Shown here: one piece after another, positions 11,169 through 20,455 of the stretch
Position numbering within the stretch: position 1 is the first letter of the stretch
How the letters are laid out: each line of letters opens with the position of its first letter
NCBI RefSeq assembly: GCF_034190915.1
Contig: NW_026947486.1
Location: 76,302,044 to 76,366,043, forward strand
Source of the DNA: Cavia porcellus
Lineage: Eukaryota > Chordata > Mammalia > Rodentia > Caviidae
Direction of reading: 5' to 3'
DNA: 64,000 bases
Translations under genes and position numbers: made by a program
Notes under the pieces: generated by a model
Database searches by the model: none
Seen by the model: only the letters and a program-made list of their open reading frames with translations
What the model was told of the DNA's origin: nothing

Positions 11169-12244
11169 AAGAATGAAAGAAACTATTCGGTATTCACACA
11201 TGCAAGATTGATTTATTTCACTTAGGAGTATGGTCTCAAGCTGTGCCCATTCATTGATAAGTATCTCAATGTGATCCTTCTTTATAGCTGAGTAATACTC
11301 CATTGTATAGAAATACCTGTATTGTTATGTTGTTATGTCCTCTTTTATCTCAATCTCTCCCTTATTCATTAAAAAAATTATTTAGTTATTTTTATGGTTT
11401 TTTTAATTAAGGGGAAAAATTTAAAATATTAGCAGGATATATTATAGTAACTTTTTTTGATTTGCTATTAACTTGTTTTGAAGTCCTGTAATACTCCCGC
11501 TATCTTGTTTGGACTGATTAGACTCTGTTCTGTTCTGTATGATAGTATCAAGTTTGAGGGTATAGGCAACTACTTTGAAGGCAATAAGATTCACTAAGAT
11601 GCCCATTCTGGTTTGACTATTATCTCCTTTTGAAGTCCTGTAATGTTTACAATGTTTAGGTTTTATTGGTCTTGTTCTCTACTGTTTTGTTCAACTTTAT
11701 AATACCGAATGAAATAGATAATTCTTTTTAAGAAAGCAAGAGGCATTATGGGAACCATTGTTGATCACCTTGTACTCTGTTTTTACATCATGTCCTATGT
11801 CTATCCTTGGTTTTGAATGACAGCTTTGTTTTGCCATATTTGACTTTATTCTCTTCCAAAAAAAAGTAATAAGAACTAAGGAGTAATAAAACCCAAAATG
11901 TGTAAATTTTGTTGTAAAAAAGAGAGGGAAATAAAGTGCTCTAAAGGATACAACTGCAAGTTTAGGGGTGTTAAATAGTTGATCATATTAATGTTTTTGG
12001 TTGGATCATTGAACCCAACTGTTTGCAGTCTCTCTGTTTGAATGTTCACTTTATATGCTTTGATACTGTGACTTGAGCAACTATCTCTAGGATGATAATG
12101 TGTAATCTATTAACTGGGGATTTCTTACTTTTTTTTTTTTTGTAGTTCTGTATTACTTGTACCCTTACACTGCTTTGTTTTGTTTTGTTTTTTCTCTTTT
12201 TTCTTTTAAATAAAATTTTAAAAAAAGAATCAAAGAAAACTATT
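11169..12244 (+). mobile_element. L1 3' fragment with twin-priming inversion and target-site duplications
   Basis: From 11188 to about 11312 the sequence is the complement of the ORF2 C-terminus ('MEYYSAIKKDHIEI' on the minus strand). From about 11313 it switches to the sense L1 3'UTR (equivalent to 47359 onward) and ends in 'ttaaataaaattttaaaaa' at about 12224. This head-to-head arrangement is the signature of twin priming. Flanking duplications are 'aagaatgaaagaaactatt' (11169-11187) and 'aagaatcaaagaaaactatt' (12225-12244), with two differences. The last 8 bases of the left duplication also match the inverted L1 end, so microhomology probably helped resolve that junction. Confidence 0.88.
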
Positions 12245-12337
12245 TAAAATCAGTTTCTTATTTTCTAATTGACTCATTGTTTCCACTGTCTTCAACAATT
12301 TGGGCAACTGTTCTTTCCAAAAAGCTAATAGTTTTAA

Positions 12338-12424
12338 AGAATACTCCATGCAGTAGGAACTCAGAGAAAAGCAGGGGTAGCTACTCTGGTTGCAGAGAAC
12401 ATGAACTTCAAATGAAGAATGATC
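12338..12424 (+). mobile_element. Older L1, ORF2 endonuclease fragment (left part)
   Basis: Translates to an endonuclease segment ('ILHAVGTQRKAGVATL', as 'ILHATGIQKKAGVAILFAD' at 43.2 kb). The sequence is cut at the duplication 'aaaagagataa' (12425-12435) and resumes at 19236 with the next ORF2 bases ('tcttgttaggggaaaa'). It is the left half of an element interrupted by a 6.8 kb insertion. Confidence 0.85.
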
Positions 12425-12439
12425 AAAAGAGATAAAAAG

Positions 12440-12860
12440 GAACACCTGGCCAGCCCTTGGAGGTCTGGGTTGCTTAGGACTGCTGCCACTGGGCCCGCCC
12501 CTTGGCCCTGAACACCTTCAACACCCCAGCAGGACCTCGCCACCTCGAACTGCCACCACTGGGCCTGCCCCTCGGCCATGAACACCAGAGATGCCCGAGA
12601 AGGCCTGGGTCACCTAGGATTGCCACCGCTGGGCCTGCTCCTTGGCCAAGAACACCCGGAAAATCCTAGCATGAACTGGCTGCTTCGGAATGGTGCTGCT
12701 GGGTCCACTCCCTTTGCTGTGAACACCTCGAATGTCCCTGGCATGACCTAGCTGTCTCAGACTGCCTCTGCTGGGCCTATCCCTCTGTGGGAACACCTGG
12801 GGCACTGGCTGCATGACTGAGCCACCTCAGAATGCTGCCACGGGCTGCCCTTGGGGAAAC
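12440..12860 (+). promoter_or_regulatory. L1 5'UTR promoter array: six tandem 70-bp monomers
   Basis: Units start with 'gaacacc' at 12440, 12510, 12580, 12650, 12721 and 12791, giving lengths of 70, 70, 70, 71, 70 and about 70. Each has a central GC-rich block like 'tgccaccactgggcctgccc' and ends 'ccttggcc'. The region is far richer in GC than its surroundings. Rodent L1s are known to carry tandem promoter monomers at their 5' end, and position directly upstream of ORF1 fits that role. I do not recognise this monomer sequence as the mouse A, F or Tf types. Promoter activity is inferred from position only. Confidence 0.85.
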
Positions 12861-13519
12861 CACTCACTTCCTGGACCTAGTTCTGCAGTTGATATTTGGA
12901 TCCAGCCTCTTCTACCAGAAACTTGGGCTACAGTGAATTACTGTGCTGGCTGGATAGAAGACTCAGGAAACCCTCACTCAAACAAAAGACCTCAGCAGGT
13001 TCCAGTGTGGTGAGTATTCCCCTAAAATAGAGGTCTGCAGTGGATAAATAAGAGCAGAAGTGAAACTTTCTCCAGCTGTAGGACGTTGATGAACCTGGCT
13101 AGAGAGTGGGTAATCCCCTACTCTAAATAGAGTGTATCAGACAGGCTGAGGAGTGCACCAATAAGGCCTCTACAACTTGGAGAAAATTAAAAGAGATTAT
13201 GAGATCCCCGCAGTGACACAGTAGGGCCTCACCTGACACAAATACTATACACCAAGAGATCTGGTAAGCTACAACAACCTGAGGGCATAGCAACAGCAGA
13301 AACTAAGAGTTGACCTACATCAATACTTCTAGGCTAGTTAACCCAGAAAGACTATAGGACTTACCCAATAGGGCCTGTAGACTGGCTCTCCTTTCCATTG
13401 TGGTACCCAGGAACTGGACAAATATCAATCACACTGTAGGATCCTAAAATTCACACTACAGACAGCTGAGACTGTTGGGATTGAAAGGCCAAATATTTAC
13501 CCAAAAGGTGAAATGAAAA
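12861..13519 (+). promoter_or_regulatory. L1 5'UTR, non-monomeric part
   Basis: Links the monomer array to the ORF1 start. It has no repeated units and no substantial frame. No equivalent segment is recognisable in the L1 5'UTRs at 35.2 or 41.4 kb. Confidence 0.65.
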
Positions 13520-14570
13520 ATGAAAAGGCAAAATGCCATCTCAAATAGCTAGTCCATCAGGAACAAGCATAGTTGACACTGAAATAGAAGACTTTAAAAG
13601 TCATACACCAGGAATCTCTGAAAAGATAGTAAATGAAGTAAAGAAACAAATCCATGAGGCTACAGAGGAAATCAAATTAGAAATAATGTCTTATGTAAAG
13701 ACAGAAATAACAATCTTCGTAAATAAGTTGCTCAACATAGCTAGAAAAGATATAGATAAAAAATATAGGATCATGGTAAGCTGATTGAAACTTTGAATGA
13801 ACAATGCAAAAAACAAGCAGAATCCATGAAACAAATTCAAAGAGATATTCAAGAAACAAAAAACTATTGAAAGCTGGCAAAACTGTTTAAATGAAGCTGA
13901 GGATAGAATTTCAGACCTTAAAGACAGGATCATAGATACTGACCATGGAAGGGTACAACCTATAAAAAAAAATAGCATGAAATGACAAACCAGCACCTTC
14001 AAGACACTGCCAAGAGAAACAATATAAGGCTAATAGGCATCAGTGAAGAGGTAGGAGCCAATAAAAGTGACATAACTAAACTATTTACAGAAGTAGTAGC
14101 AGAAAATTTCCCACACATAAGAAAAAAATATGATATACAAATAAGTGAGGTATACAGAATGCCAAACAAACACAACCAACATAAATCTACTCCCAGACAC
14201 ATAATTAAGACGCAAGACATACAGCATAACAAAAGAATACTAAAAACTGTTAGAGAAAAGACACAGCTCACCTATCAATGAAAGCCTATTAGAATCATGG
14301 CAGACTTTTCAGTACAAACCTTCAAGTTAAGACAAGCTTGGAGTGAATTATTTCAAGCCCTAAAAGAAAACAACTTTCAACCCACACTGATGTACCCATA
14401 AAAACTGTCTTTCAAATTTAATGGAGAAACAAGATACTTCCATGACCAAAAAAAAAAAAAAAAAAAAAAAAAAAAACAACAACTAATGGAATTCATGTCC
14501 ACCAAACTAACCCTGGAAAAAGTACTGAAAGTCATGCTACACAGAGATAAAATAACCACATTCTCCAGAA
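13520..14570 (+). pseudogene. L1 ORF1 pseudogene
   Basis: ORF1p is a trimeric RNA-binding chaperone with a coiled coil, an RRM and a C-terminal domain. The likely start is the ATG at 13520, equivalent to 'MTKRKTK' elsewhere, but the frame shifts almost at once. 13533-13784 encodes the N-terminal coiled-coil part ('EVKKQIHEATEEIKLEIMS'). 13982-14281 encodes the RRM ('NNIRLIGISEEVGA') and the start of the C-terminal domain ('RILKTVREKTQLTYQ'). Stops and frameshifts occur after 'KKYRIMVS', after 'LTYQ' and at 'LMYP'. A 29-A run at 14448-14476 sits within the C-terminal part ('YFHDQ...'). The remainder (14485-14560) still resembles 'LMEFMSTKLTLEKVL'. Non-functional. Confidence 0.85.
14448..14476 (+). 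repeat. (A)29 run inside ORF1
   Basis: Uninterrupted A29 within the C-terminal ORF1 region, where related copies have only 'catgacaaagaacag'. It looks like local A-tract expansion, because ORF1 sequence continues on both sides. Confidence 0.8.
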
Positions 14571-15556
14571 CAACAACAAAAAGAAGCCAACAGGCTAAAC
14601 AAGAAAATAAACAAGGGAGAAAAGCAAGAAACTAACAACAGGAAAACAACATGGCAAAGTCAAGATCCCAGAAATTCAATATAAGAAGAGAATATTAAAA
14701 GCTGTTAGAGACAAGAAACAGATCACCTATAAAGGAAAACCCATCAAAATCATGGTAGACTTCTCAACACAGACCATCAAATCAAGAAGAGCTTGGAACG
14801 AAGTATGCCAAGCCCTGAAAGAAAATAACTACCAGACCAGACTGATGTACCCTGAAAAACTCTCTTGAAACTAATGGAGAAACAATATGCTTCCAAGACA
14901 AAGAGGAACTGGGGAAATTTGCGACTACTGATCCAACTCTACGGAGAATTCTGCATGACATTCTAGAGAGAGGGAAAAGTACTAGGATTCCAGGAACAGT
15001 GGCAGAGAGGCCTCAATGAATGGAGCAGAAAGCAGAATGAAGAAGAAAAGCAGACAACTTATGGCAGAAAAAGAGCACAACAGAAATGAGGCAGAGAAGG
15101 TTAGTTATAACCTCTAATATAGATGGCCTTGATACAGTAAAAAAATAAAAAGAGAGAGAAACACAGGGGGAGTAAATCAGAAGGTAGGATCCACTGAGAT
15201 GCTCTTTATAGGAAAAATAATTAAACTGAAAAGGTATATGGACCAAAAATCAAATATGTGGAAACAATGCTCTATGTGACAGGAAACCAGAGAGAAATAG
15301 GAGCAGTTAGACTAGTATTTGTGGATAGGTTGGAAAGACAGACTTTAATAAGTAAAGGAATACAACTAGAGATCAAGTCAGTCCAAGAGGGAGAAAGTTC
15401 AGAACCACTTAGGTAAATAGCAGATTGCCCTCCCAATCTAAAAACTGAGGGTGTTGGTGAGACCCACAAATACACAGTGTACCGTGGAGGAGTGAAAGGG
15501 GAGGAATTGTCTTTAAAAAGATGGCCAAAGATATTGTTCATAATGTATCAAGATTT

Positions 15557-15770
15557 AAAACCCATATGACTCACACCAATCTGCTTAGATAGATTTTATT
15601 CTGTCCCAGTTTGTCTACTTGCACTAGATCTGAGGGTACAGACAGCTACCCCAAAAATATCAGGATATAGAACAGTAATCATCTTTAATTTCCTATTAAC
15701 TTAAACTCAAGCCCTGTATAACTTATACTGTTTTATGATGACTGACCTTAGTTAAATCTGCTTTGTTTGA
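15557..15770 (+). repeat. Left copy of an approximately 0.2 kb direct repeat flanking HAL1-like copy 2
   Basis: Runs from 'aaaacccatatgactcacac' to 'aaatctgctttgtttga' and abuts the truncated 5' end of copy 2. It matches 17358-17557 along its length with many substitutions. Either an unusually long target-site duplication or two old 3'UTR modules. Confidence 0.7.
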
Positions 15771-16001
15771 AGAGCATGGGGGGAAATAATTCAAGCTTTG
15801 AAAGACAATAACCTCCAGCAAAGACTGATATATCCTGCTCTATGGTCCCAAGAAATTGATGGAAAAACAAGGTGCTTCCAGGATAGAGAGGAACTAGGGG
15901 AATTTGCAACCACCAATTCAACTCTACAGAGAATACTGCAAGACATTCTAAAAAAGAAAAATTCCAAGATTCCAGAAATAGTGGCAGAGAGGCCACAATG
16001 A
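15771..16001 (+). pseudogene. ORF1 C-terminal domain of HAL1-like copy 2
   Basis: One frame is open from the truncation to a TGA at 15999-16001. It reads 'IIQALKDNNLQQRLIYP', then 'RCFQDREELGEFATTNSTL', and ends '...VAERPQ'. The first part is the conserved L1 ORF1p C-terminal domain ('QALKENNFQPTLMYP' in other copies). The end differs from that of the full-length L1s here ('LRDSLDTQR...'), which indicates a separate ORF1 lineage. The N-terminal coiled coil and RRM are missing through 5' truncation, so this copy makes no complete protein. Confidence 0.75.
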
Positions 16002-17357
16002 ATGGAGCAGAAAGTGAAATGAAGAAGACAAACTGACAGCTAATGACAGAAAAAGAGCTCAACAGAAATGGGGCAGTGAAGGTTGGATGGTAGGAACTCC
16101 TATTTTGGAGAAAACAAGACATCATAATAGCTAGTGCTGATTTAATATCATCTTGTTTGTAAGTCCCATCAAGCTGTTGTTCATCTGTTTCCATCGGTCT
16201 TAACATGTTGTATCTTATTGTATTTTATTATATGTGATAATATAAACAAAAACTTTTATAGACAAGGAGATTATACAGAAACCATTGTTCATTTTCTGTT
16301 AGTTGATTCTAAATACCCTGTAATACTGTCATTCTCTTAAATGGTTTCACATTGTTTTGACACATTTGATGCTACAGTATACAAAGTTATACTCAAAGAT
16401 TTCAAGGAAAGAGACAATATGGTAACTACTTTTATGTCAGGATATCTTGTGGTGAAACACTATTTTTGCTTAAATGGTTATGTTTTGACCTGTGCTGTTT
16501 TGTTCTTATGTCCTCTTCTATCTCAATCTCTTTTTATTATTTTTTATTATCTTTTTAATTAAGTGAAAAGATAAATTAAAAAATAGCAGGATATATTATA
16601 GTAACCCACTTTGATTTATTAACTTGATTTGAAACCCTGTATTGCTCTCATCATCTTGTTTTGACTGATTTTCCTCTATTTTGTTTTGCTTGATAGTACC
16701 AAGTTCTAGAGTATAGGCAACAACTATGAAGACAATAAGACTCATTATGACACCCATTCTGGTTTAACTATTATCTTCTTTTTAAGTCCTGTAATGTCTC
16801 CAATGTTTTGGTTTTATTGGTTTTGTTTTTTACTGTTTTGTTCAATTTTATTATAACTGATGATATAGGCAATTCTTTTTAAGATAACAAGAGGCATTAT
16901 TGTAACCATTGTTGATCACCTTGTATTTTATTTTTACATTATGTATTACGTCCATCCTTTAGATTTGAGTGACTCTGTTTTGTTATATCACATTTGGTTT
17001 TATTCTCTTCAAAAAAAAGTAATAAGAACTGTGAGAGTAATAAAACCCAAAATGTGTAATTGTCATTTATAAAAGAAAGGAAACGAAAGTGCTCTAAAGG
17101 GTATAACTGCATGAGTGTGTAAGATAGATAGCCATATTACCGAGTTTTGTTGGATCATTGAATGAACTGTTTGCAGTCTCACTGTTTGAATGTCCACTTT
17201 ATATGCTTTAATTTTGTAACTTGAACAACTGTTTCTAAGATGACAATATGTAATCTATTAACTAGTGATTTCCTACTGTTTATTTTTTCTGAAATTCTGT
17301 ATAACTTGCATCCTTTTTAGATTTTTTTTCTTTTTCTCTTTAAATATAATTTTTTAA
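15771..17357 (+). mobile_element. HAL1-like element, copy 2 (ORF2-less)
   Basis: 5'-truncated in the ORF1 C-terminal domain and followed by a short spacer, then a precise switch at about 16084 from inter-ORF sequence ('gggcagtgaaggtt') to L1 3'UTR ('taggaactcctattttgg'). No ORF2 sequence is present. The 3'UTR (16084-17340) has several diverged modules and the common terminal block, ending in a T-rich stretch and 'tttaaatataattttttaaa'. The same junction occurs in the independent copy at 56505-57832. Confidence 0.8.
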
Positions 17358-17557
17358 AAAACCCCTATAACTCGCACTACTCTGCTTGGTTGGAACTTCT
17401 TTCATCCTAGTTTGTATACAAGCACTGGATCTGAGCGGTACAGACAGCTGTCCATAGCACAGTGGGCATCTTTAATTTCCTATTAACTCAATCAGGATTC
17501 ATGTATGACTTATACTGTTGTATCATGACTGATCTTAGGTAAATCTGACTTGTTTGA
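17358..17557 (+). repeat. Right copy of the approximately 0.2 kb direct repeat
   Basis: Runs from 'aaacccctataactcgcac' to 'aaatctgacttgtttga', directly after the A-rich end of HAL1-like copy 2. The sequence downstream (17558 on) continues the copy 1 3'UTR. Confidence 0.7.
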
Positions 17558-18437
17558 TTGCTGCTTATTATTGACAGATTTTATTCAAAACTGTAAGGTT
17601 GATGGTATCAAGTTGAGGAATATAGACAACTATACTGAAAATGACAGTGATTCACTATGATATCCATTCTGATTTGATTACTATCTGTTTTTATAGCTAT
17701 ACACTATGTACAAAGTTGTATTTCTGTTAATCCTGTTATGTACTGATATGTTCAATTATACTTTATCTGATTATATAGCCAATTCTGTTGATGATAATAA
17801 TAAATAGCACAGTGACCTGGTAGAACTCCTTGTACAGCAGATTTATATGTCTTTTTAGTTTTATATTTTATTGGAAAAGTTTAGTTCTGTCCTTCTTTGT
17901 TCTGTTTCTCCCTCTAAAATAGAAAGGATAGAAATACATGTTAAGATTCATGCTTACGTAAAACCTATAAACAGTTTATGAAAACTGATTTGATGACACA
18001 TGTTGAAATGAACAAAAACTTTGAAGGAAAGAAAGTGTCACTGCAGAACTCAGTCCTGATTCTGGAGTGTTATCATGTGAAATCCAGCAATATTATTAAT
18101 CTTTGTTCAGAAGTATTTTAATTTAATAAGCTGTGTTAGTTCTCAACATAAATGAAGATATGGATAAATGTGTACATGTCTAAGTGTATAGGATTGATAA
18201 CCATAGTACTTATTTTTTGTTGGATAGTTGAACAGAACTGTTTGCAGTCTCCTTGGATGAATTCCCAGCTATGTGTTCCACTTGTGTACCTTGAACAATT
18301 ATTTATAGGGGGACAATATGTATACATCATCTAGTGATTTATTGCTGTCTATTTCTTTTCTTTGAAAGTATGTACTATTTCTGCCCATTTTCTATTTTGT
18401 TTTGTCTTTCTTTAAAAAAAATTCACTGTAAAAAAAA

Positions 18438-19224
18438 AGAAATTTAGAGAAGATTTAACGTCAATACTCCTTAATCTCATCGATGAAATTGAAAGAGAAG
18501 CAGTCATCCCTAACTGATTCTTGGAGGCCAGTATCACTCTGATACCAAAACCAGAGAAAGACCCAACCAAAAAGGAGAACTATAGACCAGTCTCAATGAT
18601 GAACATTGATACAAAGATTTTCAATAATAAATGTGCACCCACATCCATAATAGCACGATTTGTGATATCTAAATCTTGGAAGCAACCAAAATGCCCATCA
18701 ACCACAGTGTGGATAGGAAAAATGTGGTATTTTTATACAATGAAAACTATCCAGCTGTTAAAAAGGATGATCTCTAGGCCTTTATACATAAATGAAGGCA
18801 ACTTGAGAATATCTTCATTAGTGAAATAAACAAGACTCATCAGTAAATATCACATTGTCTCTGTAGTATAAAAATAATAAGAAATGGCAGAATAATGGGA
18901 TCCAAAAATTATAATAGATATTGTAAAAGTGAAAGGGAAGGAAAGTGCTCTTCAGGATATAATGGTATGTATAGTGTGTAAGATAGATGGCCATATTACT
19001 AAATTTCTACTGGATGACTAAACAGAAGAGATAGCACTGTCAATGTCTGAGTGCCTAGCCATTTTTTATGCTTTGATTTTGTAACTTTAACAACAATTTT
19101 TAGATGGCAATATGTAATGTATCAACTAGTGATTTTATGATAATTTTTTGAATTCTGTATTCTACTTTTTTCTCATTTTTTCTATTTTTAAAACTTTTCT
19201 CTTCTTTCTTTAAATAAAATTTTA
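18438..19224 (+). pseudogene. L1 ORF2 remnant with in-frame internal deletion, plus short 3' end
   Basis: 18438-18630 encodes the start of the RT domain ('[20 protein letters not shown]'; the start of this stretch is broken). At about 18630, within 'DTKIFNN', it jumps to the extreme C-terminus ('[19 protein letters not shown]'), deleting roughly 1.9 kb by comparison with the copy at 44.6-46.6 kb. The frame is kept across the junction (open 18521-18829). The RT catalytic motifs A to C are lost. The 3'UTR that follows is only about 340 bp and ends 'tttaaataaaattttaaaaa' before the duplication at 19225. It contains the terminal 3'UTR block but not the modular block seen in the younger L1s. Confidence 0.8.
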
Positions 19225-19235
19225 AAAAGAGATAA

Positions 19236-20297
19236 GCTCATTACATTCTTGTTAGGGGAAAATTTGAAGAGGAATAAAATAACAATCATAAATACATGTG
19301 CACCAAATATGGGAGCACACAACTATGAAAGATAAATGTTAATAGATATGAAAAATCAAACAAAAATTAACACAGTTATAATGGGGGACCTTCACACCCC
19401 ATTGTCCCAAAGAGATAGATCAACCAAACCAAAAAAAAAAAAAAAAAAAAACCAGCAAAGAAATAACAGAATTGAATCAAATGTGTGAACCAGTGGATCT
19501 AGTAGATGTGTGCTGAGTGTTCCACCAATAACGTCAGAATGCACATTCTTCTCAACTGCACATGGGTCATTCTCTAAAACAGACCATGTACCCCACATAA
19601 TATGCTTAAGTAATTGCAACAGAGTAGAATAAATTCCATGCATACTATCTGACAATAGCGCAATAAATTTGGAAATTAATGACCAAACCCCCATAAGAAG
19701 TCCATAAACACATCAAAATTAAATAACACTCTCCTAAATAGCCAATAAGTCACAAAAGAAATTAAAGAAGAAACTAAACAATAATATACAAATAAACAAA
19801 AATATAAATACAGCTTACCGGAACCTGTGGGGCACAATAAATGCAGTCCTCAGAAATTTACAGTGGTAAACTCCCATATCAGGAAAATGTACACAAATAA
19901 ACAACCTAATGCTTCACTTCAAACTTCTAGAAAACAAGACCAAGTCCAACCCAAAGCCAAAAGAAGGGAGGAAATTATTAAATCAGCAAAAATCAATGCA
20001 ATTGAAACTAAGAAAACAATACAAAGAACTAATGAATCAAAGAGTTGATTCTCTAAGAATAAATCAAACAATACATAAAACTGACAAACCTCTGGGCAAC
20101 CTTATCAAAAAGAAGAAAGAAAACACTCAAATCCACACAATAAGAAATGAAAAGGGTAAAATCACTACAGATCCTGTAGAAATACAGTAGATCATCAATA
20201 CTTCTAAAATCTTTACTCTTGTTGGTTCGATAACAAAGAAGAAACGGACAGATTCCTAGAAACACATGAATTACCAAAGCTGAATCAAGAAGATTCA
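19236..20297 (+). pseudogene. Older L1, ORF2 endonuclease to inter-domain region (right part)
   Basis: Continues the ORF2 interrupted at 12424. The endonuclease is recognisable in broken frames (19380-19680, including the region equivalent to 'GDLNTPLTPRDRST'), followed by the inter-domain segment: 19909-20190 reads '[19 protein letters not shown]' and '[19 protein letters not shown]'. An A21 run lies near 19430-19450. L1 similarity stops near 20297 ('ELPKLNQEDSH' equivalent). Many stops. The reverse transcriptase part may be the inverted block at 20456-21267. Confidence 0.8.
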
Positions 20298-20455
20298 CAT
20301 TTGATCTTAGTTATAATACTGCTTGTTTCTGCTATTATAGCATAAAATAACAATAGAGATTATACAAATGAGTCAGTGTGACTGTGTTCCAACATAACTT
20401 CATTCATGAGCTCAGAAATGTAAATTTTATACAATTTTCATATGTTGAGAAATAT

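Larger units (their letters stand above)
14651..18437 (+). mobile_element. HAL1-like element, copy 1 (interrupted by copy 2)
   Basis: Starts 5'-truncated inside the ORF1 C-terminal domain ('KIPEIQYKKRILKAVRDKK', 'KGKPIKIMVDFSTQT'). It passes the ORF1 stop region near 15015 and a spacer, then enters ORF2 at about 15103 ('VITSNIDGLDT', equivalent to 'VITINVNGLNT'). A strongly diverged endonuclease segment follows to about 15545. Then it changes directly to L1 3'UTR-type modules (15557-15770, continuing at 17558) and ends in an A run at 18431-18438. Nearly all of ORF2 is absent. Half-L1 (HAL1) elements are a known class with ORF1 and an L1 3' end but little or no ORF2; this copy fits that structure. 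Confidence 0.7.
12425..19235 (+). mobile_element. Composite full-length-type L1 inserted in an older L1, with TSDs
   Basis: The insertion is delimited by an 11-bp direct repeat 'aaaagagataa' at 12425-12435 and 19225-19235. Sequence on either side rejoins the same ORF2. Inside, in order: tandem 5'UTR monomers, unique 5'UTR, an ORF1 pseudogene, a short spacer, two HAL1-like copies (14651-18437), then an ORF2 remnant with large internal deletion and a short 3' end with poly(A) signal 'aataaa'. The middle has therefore been both deleted and used as a landing site. Which losses preceded which insertions cannot be fully ordered by eye. Confidence 0.75.

Noticed and set aside
12440..12860. Regular 70-bp array considered as CRISPR or satellite
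   Set aside because: Units are similar throughout, with no repeat/spacer alternation, in a eukaryotic context directly upstream of L1 ORF1. A promoter monomer array explains it.
15748..16206. 152-codon open frame on the minus strand
   Set aside because: It is exactly antisense to the ORF1 C-terminal domain of HAL1-like copy 2, which is the frame with recognisable protein similarity.
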